From the NCBI GenBank assembly GCA_013376735.1, contig VINJ01000001.1, positions 620,001 to 684,000 of the forward strand: a stretch of 64,000 bases of DNA, in the 5' to 3' direction. Positions 54,519-61,468 of this stretch are shown piece after piece. Made by a program: the position numbers and the translations under genes. The notes under the pieces are model-generated. The model had not been told where the DNA came from. It searched no databases and saw only the letters and a list, made by a program, of their open reading frames with translations. The stretch is from a bacterium Scap17. Its GTDB lineage: Bacteria > Pseudomonadota > Gammaproteobacteria > Pseudomonadales > Halomonadaceae. Every line of letters begins with the position of its first letter. The stretch's first letter is position 1.

Positions 54519-55145
54519 TCAGTGTGCCAGGTGCAGGCCACACTCGCGGTTGTCTTCCGCCTTGGTCGGGTCGACGTAGTCGAACTCGTTGGGCAGGTCA
54601 TGGGCGACCAGGTACTCGTGCATCTGCTTGGACGACCAGTGGAGCACCGGGGCGACCTTGATCAGGCCATCGCCATTCAGCGAGACCGGCTGCATGCCGG
54701 CACGGAAGGCGGTGTCACTGGCGCGCACGGCGGTGAACCACATCTCGGGGTTCAGTTCGCGCAGCGCACGCTCGAACGGTTCGAGCTTCACTTCACGGGT
54801 GAAGGCTTCGTGGCGCGGGTCATCGATATGCGGAGTGAGGCCATCGACGGCTTCACGGTGCGCACGCGTACGCTGCGGCAGATAGATGATGCGGTTCAGG
54901 TTCAGCTTGCGCGTCACCTCATCGGCGAAGCGATAGGTGGCATCGGTATTGTAGCCGTTGTCCATCCACACGATCGGGATGTCAGGACGGAAGCGCGTCA
55001 CCATGTGCAGGATCACCGCCTCGAAGGGACGGAAGTTGGTGGTGCAGATGGCGTGCTTGTCCAGCGACAGGGCCCAGCGGGTCAAGGCTTCCGGGTCGTT
55101 GCCGAATTCGGCGTTGATGCGAGAGAGATCGAAGGTATCGGACAT
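54519..55145 (-). CDS. cysH: Phosphoadenylyl-sulfate (PAPS) reductase
   Basis: 208 aa from the ATG at 55145 (GGAG upstream). It reduces PAPS to sulfite with thioredoxin. FRPFEAVILHMVTRF, IVWMDNGYNTDATYRFA and the C-terminal Cys in RECGLHLAH (about residue 203) identify the family. The paired cysteines of APS reductases with a 4Fe-4S cluster are absent, so the PAPS type is likely; it is shorter than E. coli CysH (244 aa). It is convergent with cysB. Upstream GTTATA/GTTATG elements may be CysB sites. Confidence 0.9.
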   Translation of the reverse strand: MSDTFDLSRINAEFGNDPEALTRWALSLDKHAICTTNFRPFEAVILHMVTRFRPDIPIVWMDNGYNTDATYRFADEVTRKLNLNRIIYLPQRTRAHREAVDGLTPHIDDPRHEAFTREVKLEPFERALRELNPEMWFTAVRASDTAFRAGMQPVSLNGDGLIKVAPVLHWSSKQMHEYLVAHDLPNEFDYVDPTKAEDNRECGLHLAH

Positions 55146-55325
55146 GAGGAGTCTCCAGAACGAGGGCACGTCCGATGGAGCGGGGCGCAGGGCTGATCAA
55201 TGGCCAGGAAAGACCATCAGCAGAGGCGGGGAGCGCTCAAGGAGACGTGCAGGAATGCGCCTACCCTATCAAAGGCAGGCACCGCTTCCCCAATACGAAT
55301 TCGTTCGATCGTTATATGTCATCGA

Positions 55326-55352
55326 GTTATGGCACTCATGATGCCTTATAAC
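55326..55352. promoter_or_regulatory. Inverted repeat between cysH and pabB
   Basis: GTTATGGCA (55326-55334) with TGCCTTATAAC (55342-55352), pairing except for a 2-nt bulge. It is upstream of cysH and just downstream of pabB; GTTATA recurs at 55311. It may be a CysB operator or a pabB terminator. Confidence 0.4.
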
Positions 55353-55360
55353 ATCGCCTG

Positions 55361-56812
55361 TCAGCCAAGCGCTTCCATCAGGCGCTGGATCTTGGCCAGG
55401 CTCTCGCGGTATTCGGCCTCTTCCTCGGAATCGGCGACCAGGCCGCCGCCGCCCCACAGATGCACCTGGCCCTCGGCGATCACCGCCGTGCGGATCGCGA
55501 TGGAGGTATCCATGTGGCCGCGGATATCCAGATAGCCGAGGCTGCCGCAATAGGCGCTGCGGCGTACCGGCTCCAGCTCCTCGATGATCTGCATGGCACG
55601 GATCTTGGGCGCGCCGGTGATGGAGCCGCCGGGGAAGGCGGCGCCGAGCAGGTCCAGCGCATCGCGCCCTTCATCCAGGGTGCTGGTGATGGTACTGACG
55701 GAGTGGTGCACGTTGGCGTAGCTCTCCAGCGCGCACAGCGATGGCACCTTGACGCTGCCGGGCGCGGAGACGCGGCCCAGGTCATTGCGCAGCAGGTCGA
55801 CGATCATCACGTTCTCGGCGCGGTCCTTGGGGCTTTCCAGCAGCTCGGCGGCCAGCCGGGCGTCCTCTTCCGGCGTCGCGCCACGTGCGCGGGTGCCCTT
55901 GATCGGCTTGGTCTCGACCGCGCGGTGATTGACCTCGACGAAGCGCTCCGGCGAGACGGAGACGATCGCCATCTCCTCGCCCTTGGCGTCCTGCCAGCTC
56001 AGATAGCCGGCGTAAGGTGTCGGCGTGGCCTGGCGCAGACGCAGGTAGGCGTGCCAGCTATCACCGCTGCACTCGGCGGAGAAGCGCTGGGTCAGGTTGA
56101 TCTGGTAGCAGTCACCGGCATGCAGATACTCCATCACCTGGCGGAAGCGCTCTCCATAGCCTGCGCGATCCAGCAGCGGCGAGAAGGGGGTGTCGAGGGC
56201 GAAGTCAGCGCTGCGCGGCGCGGGTTGCTCCAGCCATTCCAATACCTGCCTGCGCCGTTGGGGCGAGGCGATCAGCCAGCTCTGCTGGCGCTGATGGTCA
56301 CTGATCAATGCCCAGTCATACAGACCAAGACGCGCCCAGGGCAGCGCGATGTCGTCCTCGGTCGTGGCGGGCAGGTCTTCCAGCGCGCGCCCGAAGTCGT
56401 AGCTCCAGTAGCCCAGCAGGCCGGCGATGAACGGCAGGTCCTCGGCTGTCAGGTCATGCCGGGCGAGCTCTTCGCCTGCCAGCGTCTGCGGCAGCAGGGT
56501 CAGCAGCTGACGCTGGGCCTCGATCACCGGCAGACGGGCGAGGCGCTCCAGCGCTTCACTGAACTGGCTCAGATCCCGCATCGTTTCCGGCAGCGGGCCG
56601 GTGAGCTTGCCACCCTGTGGGCCTTGCTCCAGTACGGCCAGCGGGTCGCTGCTGATGATGTCGAAGCGACCGCCGGCCAGCGACGGCTGGCCGCTGTCGA
56701 GCAGCACGGCGTCGGGTCGCGTACGCAGGCGTGCGAAGCGCGACAGCGTGGAGGCTTCATCCTCGGCGGTGAGGGCGTAGGGTAGGGCGTTGATTTCGAG
56801 CGAGATGGTCAT
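55361..56812 (-). CDS. pabB: Aminodeoxychorismate synthase component I
   Basis: 483 aa from the ATG at 56812 (GGA 8 nt upstream). It converts chorismate and ammonia to 4-amino-4-deoxychorismate for folate, with glutaminase PabA. The chorismate-binding domain carries PIKGTRARG with Lys, the PabB-type residue (TrpE has PIAGT), plus DLLRNDLGRV, FPGGSITGAPKIRAM and the Mg ligand region GSLGYLD. The N-terminal half is the usual variable domain. No pabA or pabC is adjacent. Divergent from an alpha/beta hydrolase. Confidence 0.92.
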   Translation of the reverse strand: MTISLEINALPYALTAEDEASTLSRFARLRTRPDAVLLDSGQPSLAGGRFDIISSDPLAVLEQGPQGGKLTGPLPETMRDLSQFSEALERLARLPVIEAQRQLLTLLPQTLAGEELARHDLTAEDLPFIAGLLGYWSYDFGRALEDLPATTEDDIALPWARLGLYDWALISDHQRQQSWLIASPQRRRQVLEWLEQPAPRSADFALDTPFSPLLDRAGYGERFRQVMEYLHAGDCYQINLTQRFSAECSGDSWHAYLRLRQATPTPYAGYLSWQDAKGEEMAIVSVSPERFVEVNHRAVETKPIKGTRARGATPEEDARLAAELLESPKDRAENVMIVDLLRNDLGRVSAPGSVKVPSLCALESYANVHHSVSTITSTLDEGRDALDLLGAAFPGGSITGAPKIRAMQIIEELEPVRRSAYCGSLGYLDIRGHMDTSIAIRTAVIAEGQVHLWGGGGLVADSEEEAEYRESLAKIQRLMEALG

Positions 56813-57000
56813 GACAGCTTCCGTTGGCGGACAGGGCATTCTAGGCATCCGGAGGCGTTTTGTCCGCCCATGCGTGCGGATTCCGGTGAGGGGCGGCCCT
56901 TGTTGGCTTGCCGTTCTCCTGCGTGCTGATTAAGGTGCCTGCCTCTGAATGCCCTGCGTTGTCATCGATGACGGCGTTGGCGCACGTGCAGACATTCGCC

Positions 57001-57049
57001 CAGCCCTATTGCCTAGCCCTATTGCCCAGTCTCTTGCCCAGCCCCTGGC
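57001..57049. repeat. 12/13-bp tandem repeat, 3-4 copies
   Basis: CAGCCCTATTGCC, TAGCCCTATTGCC and CAGTCTCTTGCC, then CAGCCCCTGGC; immediately before the ribosome site of the hydrolase gene. Confidence 0.75.
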
Positions 57050-57068
57050 ACCCCACCGGAGCCCTTGC

Positions 57069-57941
57069 ATGCATCCCGAGTTCGAACATGGCCAACATCT
57101 GCTGTCACGTCCCGATCAGAACATCTTCTGGCAGCGTCTCAAGCGGCATGACGCCCAGGGCGGGCGTCGTCTGCTGATGCTGCACGGCGCGGGGGTGGCC
57201 GGTACGCTGACCTGGGCACCGCTGGTCGGGCATCTCACGGCCCATGATGAACTGATCATCCCCGACTTGCGTGGCATGGGGCAGACGCTGGCGCCGCAGG
57301 GTGGCGAGCCTCCTTTCACTCTCGAGCAGGTGGTCGAGGACGTGATGGCGTTGATCGAGACCCAGCGCATCACGCATTTCGACCTGATCGGCTACAGCTT
57401 CGGCGGGCTGGTCGCCATGCGTCTCGTCCAGCGCCTGCGCGCCGAGCGCCCGGAGGTGAAGGTCGGCGACATCAGCCTGCTGGAGCCGGCGCTGCTGGAG
57501 CGCGAATGCCACGCCACCATGGTCAAGGTGCGTGACGGCTACGCCGCGGCGGCGCGTGCCATGCGCGAAGCCCCAAGCCCCGAGGCGGGCATCACCGCCT
57601 TTCTCGACCTCATCTCGCCGCATCGTACGCGCAACCCGCGCGCCGAGCGCATGATGGTGGCACGTCTGGCGCATCGCCATCTGGGGTTTGCCAATGCGCT
57701 GGACTGTGTCACCCATGCCGTGCGCGAGATCGACCGCGAGGCACTGCTGGCCGACGTGCTGGCCTCAGGCAGCGAGGTGCGCAGCCTGGTCGGTGGCAAG
57801 AGCCCGCAGACCCTGCGCGACTATCACAGCCTGCTGGCCGAGCGTCATGTAGGTTGGCAATCGCTGGAAATTCCCGGCACCGATCACTCGCTGCCTTTCC
57901 AGAAACCCCGCCGCATCGGCGCGGAGCTCAGCTTCACATAA
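57069..57941 (+). CDS. Alpha/beta-fold hydrolase
   Basis: 290 aa from the ATG at 57069 (GGAG 7 nt upstream); the frame continues 40 codons upstream through tandem repeats and is not used. RLLMLHGAGVAGTLTW is the oxyanion-hole region, Ser110 in GYSFGG the nucleophile, and His273 in GTDHSLPF the base. A cap of helices lies between. It could be an esterase, lactonase or C-C hydrolase; nothing adjacent decides the substrate. A near-copy of the GntR operator stands just behind its stop. Confidence 0.82.
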   Translation: MHPEFEHGQHLLSRPDQNIFWQRLKRHDAQGGRRLLMLHGAGVAGTLTWAPLVGHLTAHDELIIPDLRGMGQTLAPQGGEPPFTLEQVVEDVMALIETQRITHFDLIGYSFGGLVAMRLVQRLRAERPEVKVGDISLLEPALLERECHATMVKVRDGYAAAARAMREAPSPEAGITAFLDLISPHRTRNPRAERMMVARLAHRHLGFANALDCVTHAVREIDREALLADVLASGSEVRSLVGGKSPQTLRDYHSLLAERHVGWQSLEIPGTDHSLPFQKPRRIGAELSFT

Positions 57942-57948
57942 ATCGCAT

Positions 57949-57960
57949 GATTGTCGACAA
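57949..57960. promoter_or_regulatory. GntR-type operator copy 1
   Basis: GATTGTCGACAA with core palindrome TTGTCGACAA (57951-57960), 8 bp after the hydrolase stop. Confidence 0.55.
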
Positions 57961-57985
57961 GCCGGCCGATGAGCGGTCTGGCCTT

Positions 57986-58035
57986 GAGACGAAAGACGCC
58001 CCGTCAGCCTGTGCTGACGGGGCGTCTTTCGTCTC
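57986..58035. terminator. Terminator with perfect 23-bp stem
   Basis: 57986-58008 pairs exactly with 58013-58035 around CTGT. It separates the hydrolase from the prp cluster. Confidence 0.8.
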
Positions 58036-58187
58036 GGCCTCTGCCAGCTGGAATGCCTCTGTCCTGTCGGTGTGTGAAGGCTGAAATGGCGGCTTCTCAG
58101 GCGGTTCGTCCTTGTTCTTGCAGCCGTTTATCCAACGCATGCCAACTCTCTTACGCCAAAGGTGTAGAGGATTTGGCGGATTGTGTC

Positions 58188-58216
58188 TTGACCCACTCAG
58201 GCTCGCTGGCTAGTCT
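58188..58216 (+). promoter_or_regulatory. Likely sigma70 promoter of the gntR-prp operon
   Basis: -35 TTGACC (58188-58193), 17-bp spacer, -10 TAGTCT (58211-58216). The operator begins 16 bp downstream of the -10, so a bound repressor would cover the start of transcription. Confidence 0.5.
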
Positions 58217-58231
58217 GGCAGTCATTGAATG

Positions 58232-58243
58232 ATTGTCGACAAT
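58232..58243. promoter_or_regulatory. GntR-type operator copy 2 (perfect palindrome)
   Basis: ATTGTCGACAAT, a 12-bp perfect palindrome of the kind bound by FCD-class GntR regulators, 69 bp before the gntR start. Confidence 0.75.
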
Positions 58244-58311
58244 GGTGCTGAAAGTCCCTCATCGCCATTGTCCTGTCTCAGCCCCTTGTCCAGCCGGATC
58301 GCCTGACCACC

Positions 58312-59091
58312 ATGACCACCGATGCCTTTCACAATGCCACCACCGCTCGAAGCCTCGCGCGCGGCGCCACTGCCGAGCAGGCAGGCCACACCGCCTCCGC
58401 CAGTGCTCCGGCGCCTGAGGTGCGCACCCTGGCCGAGCGCGTCTTCCACCAGCTGCAGGACGCCATCGTGCGCGGTGAGCTGGCACCTGGCAGCAAGATC
58501 ACCGAGCCGGGGCTGGCGCAGGCCTATGGCATCTCGCGCGGCCCATTGCGTGAGGCGATGCGTCGTCTCGAGGTCCATCGCCTGATCGAGCGCGTGCCCC
58601 ACGTCGGCGCGCGGGTGGTCAAGCTCTCGATGACCGAGCTGCTGGAGCTGTTCGACGTGCGTGAGGCGCTGGAGAGCATGGCTGCGCGTCTGGCGGCGCG
58701 GCACATGACGCAGGAGGAGGTCACGCGGCTGCGCAGCGTGCTCAAGACCCACGAGCAGCAGTCGGACCTCAAGACCGGCACCGCCTACTTCCAGAAGGAA
58801 GGCGATCTCGACTTCCACTATCAGATCGTCCTCGGCAGCCACAACCACATGCTGATGACGATTCTCTGCGACGACCTCTACTACCTGGTGCGCATGTATC
58901 GCACCCAGTTCAGCGCCAGTGGCTCGCGTCCGCAGAAGGCCTTCGTCGAGCACCACCGTATCGTCGATGCCATCGAGGCCGGCGACGAGGAGCTGGCGGA
59001 GCTTCTGATGCGGCGCCACGTCAGCGCCTCTCGGGAGAACGTCGCTCGTCGCTATGCCGCCACGCTCAAGGAGGAGCAGGGCGAGGAGTGA
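58312..59091 (+). CDS. GntR-family (FCD) regulator of the prp cluster
   Basis: 259 aa. A 35-residue polar leader precedes the winged HTH ([47 protein letters not shown], given only as landmarks [10 protein letters not shown] and [15 protein letters not shown]). The helical FCD domain follows from about residue 115, with metal-ligand type residues in [14 protein letters not shown] and [13 protein letters not shown]. It is the first gene of gntR-prpB-prpC-acnD (73 bp to prpB) and probably represses the operon, released by methylcitrate or a related acid. E. coli uses a sigma54 activator (PrpR) instead. Confidence 0.9.
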   Translation: MTTDAFHNATTARSLARGATAEQAGHTASASAPAPEVRTLAERVFHQLQDAIVRGELAPGSKITEPGLAQAYGISRGPLREAMRRLEVHRLIERVPHVGARVVKLSMTELLELFDVREALESMAARLAARHMTQEEVTRLRSVLKTHEQQSDLKTGTAYFQKEGDLDFHYQIVLGSHNHMLMTILCDDLYYLVRMYRTQFSASGSRPQKAFVEHHRIVDAIEAGDEELAELLMRRHVSASRENVARRYAATLKEEQGEE

Positions 59092-59164
59092 ACTGCCACA
59101 CCGCTTGCGACCGGATCACCCCCAACAATTCCAACCCCGTCATGGGCCCAGCCCGGGAGATGTC

Positions 59165-60076
59165 ATGTCACGCCATCTGAGTTCCACCGCCTTGCCAAGC
59201 CCCGGCGCCCGCTTCCGCGCGGCGCTGGAAGCCAATCGTCCGCTGCCCATCGTCGGCACCATCAATGCCTATACCGCCATCATGGCCGAGCGCGTCGGGC
59301 ATCAGGCGATCTACCTGTCCGGTGGCGGCGTGGCCAACGCCTCCTACGGTCTGCCGGACCTGGGCATGACCAGCATGAATGACGTGCTGGAAGATGCGCG
59401 TCGCATCACCGCTGCCAGCGAGCTTCCGCTGCTGGTGGACATCGACACCGGCTGGGGTGGCGCCTTCAACATCGCGCGCACCATTCAGGAGATGGAGCGT
59501 GCCGGTGTGGCGGCCGTGCATCTGGAAGATCAGGTCGCCCAGAAGCGCTGCGGTCATCGTCCCAACAAGGCGATCGTCTCCAGCCAGGAGATGGTCGACC
59601 GCATCAAGGCCGCTGCCGATGCCCGCCGTGATGATGACTTCTACCTGATCGCGCGTACCGATGCCTTCCAGAAGGAAGGGCTCGAGGCCGCCGTGGCGCG
59701 TGCCAACGCCTGTGTCGAAGCCGGAGCGGACGCGATCTTCGCCGAGGCGGTGCATACCCTCGAGGACTACCGTGCCTTCTGCGAGGGCGTCGACGCGCCG
59801 ATACTGGCCAACATCACCGAATTCGGTGCCACGCCGCTGTTCAATCAGCGCGAGCTGGGCGACGTCGGCTGCCGGATGGTGCTCTATCCGCTGTCCGCCT
59901 TCCGCGCCATGAACGCCGCCGCCCTCAAGGTCTACCAGAACATCCACGACAAGGGTGATCAGAAGGACGTGGTCGACGACATGCAGACCCGCATGGAGCT
60001 CTACGACTTCCTCGATTACCACACCTTCGAGCAGAAGCTGGACACCCTGTTCGAGGTCGAAAGCCGCAAGGATTGA
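59165..60076 (+). CDS. prpB: 2-methylisocitrate lyase
   Basis: 303 aa from the ATG at 59165 (GGGAG upstream). It cleaves 2-methylisocitrate to pyruvate and succinate, the last step of the methylcitrate cycle. The catalytic Cys129 is in [19 protein letters not shown], the Mg-binding DIDTGWGG and HLEDQ are family marks. LARTDA-type residues (LIARTDAF) follow. It is close in length to E. coli PrpB (296 aa). Confidence 0.95.
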   Translation: MSRHLSSTALPSPGARFRAALEANRPLPIVGTINAYTAIMAERVGHQAIYLSGGGVANASYGLPDLGMTSMNDVLEDARRITAASELPLLVDIDTGWGGAFNIARTIQEMERAGVAAVHLEDQVAQKRCGHRPNKAIVSSQEMVDRIKAAADARRDDDFYLIARTDAFQKEGLEAAVARANACVEAGADAIFAEAVHTLEDYRAFCEGVDAPILANITEFGATPLFNQRELGDVGCRMVLYPLSAFRAMNAAALKVYQNIHDKGDQKDVVDDMQTRMELYDFLDYHTFEQKLDTLFEVESRKD

Positions 60077-60130
60077 TGCCAGACGCTCGAGGCGGATGCC
60101 ATGTTTCGTCTCAGGAGGCCATTGGCTTCA

Positions 60131-60191
60131 CGGGCCGGCACTTTCGGCCCGATCGTTTCACCCTCGCTGGCAGACGCCTGGCCGGCGAGGG
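60131..60191 (+). promoter_or_regulatory. Two hairpins in the prpB-prpC gap
   Basis: CGGGCCG/CGGCCCG (60131-60137 with 60145-60151) and an 11-bp stem (60161-60171 with 60181-60191, one G-U). Neither has a T-run, so mRNA processing or stability is more likely than termination. Confidence 0.5.
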
Positions 60192-60258
60192 GCTTGACGC
60201 TTTATGCCCTACAAGAAAAAGAACAACTCAATGACGTCACTGCCAAGGAGATCACGCC

Positions 60259-61401
60259 ATGTCAGATACCACCGCTACCCCGAGCCCTAGGGCCTCCAGC
60301 GGCCTGCGCGGCCAGAGTGCCGGCGAGACCGCCTTGTGCACCGTCGGCCAGACCGGCTCCGGCCTGCGCTATCGCGGCTACGATCTGGAGGATCTCGCCG
60401 CCCACGCAAGCTTTGAAGAAGTCGCCTATCTGCTGCTCAAGGGCAAGCTGCCCAATCGTTCGGAGCTGGATGCCTACATCACGCGCCTCAAGGGGTTGCG
60501 TGGTCTGCCGGATGCCCTGAAGGCGGTACTGGAGCAGATTCCGGCCAGCGCCCATCCGATGGACGTGATGCGCACCGGTTGCTCGATGCTCGGCAATCTG
60601 GAGACCGAAGAGAGCTTCGCTGAGCAGTCCGATCAGGCCGACCGCATGCTGGCGGTGTTCCCGTCGATCATCAATTACTGGTATCGCTTCAGCCATGACG
60701 GCGTGCGCATCGACACCGAGACCGATGACGACTCCATCGGCGCGCACTTCCTGCACCTTTTGCACGGCGAGGCCCCCAGCGAGCTGCATGCCGCGGTGAT
60801 GAACACCTCGCTGATCCTCTATGCCGAGCACGAATTCAATGCCTCGACCTTCACCGCGCGTGTCTGCGCCTCGACGCTCTCCGATCTGCATTCCTGCGTG
60901 ACCGGGGCCATCGGCTCGCTGCGCGGTCCGTTGCATGGCGGTGCCAACGAGGCGGCGATGGCGATGATCGAGCACTGGCGCTCACCGGAGGAAGCCGAGC
61001 GCGAGATTCTCGGCATGCTGGAACGCCGCGAGAAGATCATGGGCTTCGGCCACGCCATCTATCGTGAACGTGACCCGCGCAACGCCATCATCAAGGAGTG
61101 GTCACGCAAGCTGTCCGAGGATGTGGGCGACACTCAGCTCTACGCCGTTTCCGAGCGCGTCGAAGCCGTGATGTGGCGCGAGAAGAAGCTGTTCTGCAAT
61201 GCCGACTTCTTCCACGCCAGCGCCTATCACTTCATGGGCATCCCCACCAAGTTGTTCACGCCGATCTTCGTCTGTTCACGCCTGACCGGCTGGGCGGCGC
61301 ATGTCTTCGAGCAACGCGCCAACAATCGCATCATCCGCCCGAGCGCCGATTACACCGGCCCGGAGCATTGCGACTGGCTGCCCATCGAGCAGCGCGACTG
61401 A
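60259..61401 (+). CDS. prpC: 2-methylcitrate synthase
   Basis: 380 aa. AAGGAG precedes the ATG. It condenses propionyl-CoA with oxaloacetate. The citrate-synthase fold residues are His in GPLHGGANE, His in GFGHAIYRERDPR and Asp in CNADFFHAS. The short N-terminus (GLRGQSAGETALCTVGQTG) is typical of the PrpC rather than the GltA branch. It is the third gene of the operon. Confidence 0.95.
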   Translation: MSDTTATPSPRASSGLRGQSAGETALCTVGQTGSGLRYRGYDLEDLAAHASFEEVAYLLLKGKLPNRSELDAYITRLKGLRGLPDALKAVLEQIPASAHPMDVMRTGCSMLGNLETEESFAEQSDQADRMLAVFPSIINYWYRFSHDGVRIDTETDDDSIGAHFLHLLHGEAPSELHAAVMNTSLILYAEHEFNASTFTARVCASTLSDLHSCVTGAIGSLRGPLHGGANEAAMAMIEHWRSPEEAEREILGMLERREKIMGFGHAIYRERDPRNAIIKEWSRKLSEDVGDTQLYAVSERVEAVMWREKKLFCNADFFHASAYHFMGIPTKLFTPIFVCSRLTGWAAHVFEQRANNRIIRPSADYTGPEHCDWLPIEQRD

Positions 61402-61468
61402 CCCTTCCCTCGGCCAGTCCGCGTGCTGGCCGATTGTTTTCTTGACCGCCTGATGAGTCCGGATGCCC

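Larger units (their letters stand above)
57942..58311. other. Intergenic region upstream of gntR-prpBC-acnD
   Basis: 370 bp with a TTGTCGACAA element (57951-57960), a 23-bp terminator stem (57986-58035), a sigma70-like promoter (58188-58216) and a second TTGTCGACAA (58233-58242). No gene supported. Confidence 0.65.

Noticed and set aside
54519-55145. APS reductase with iron-sulfur cluster
   Set aside because: The paired cysteine motifs required for the cluster are absent.
55361-56812. Anthranilate synthase TrpE
   Set aside because: The motif is PIKGT (PabB) not PIAGT, and no trp genes are near.
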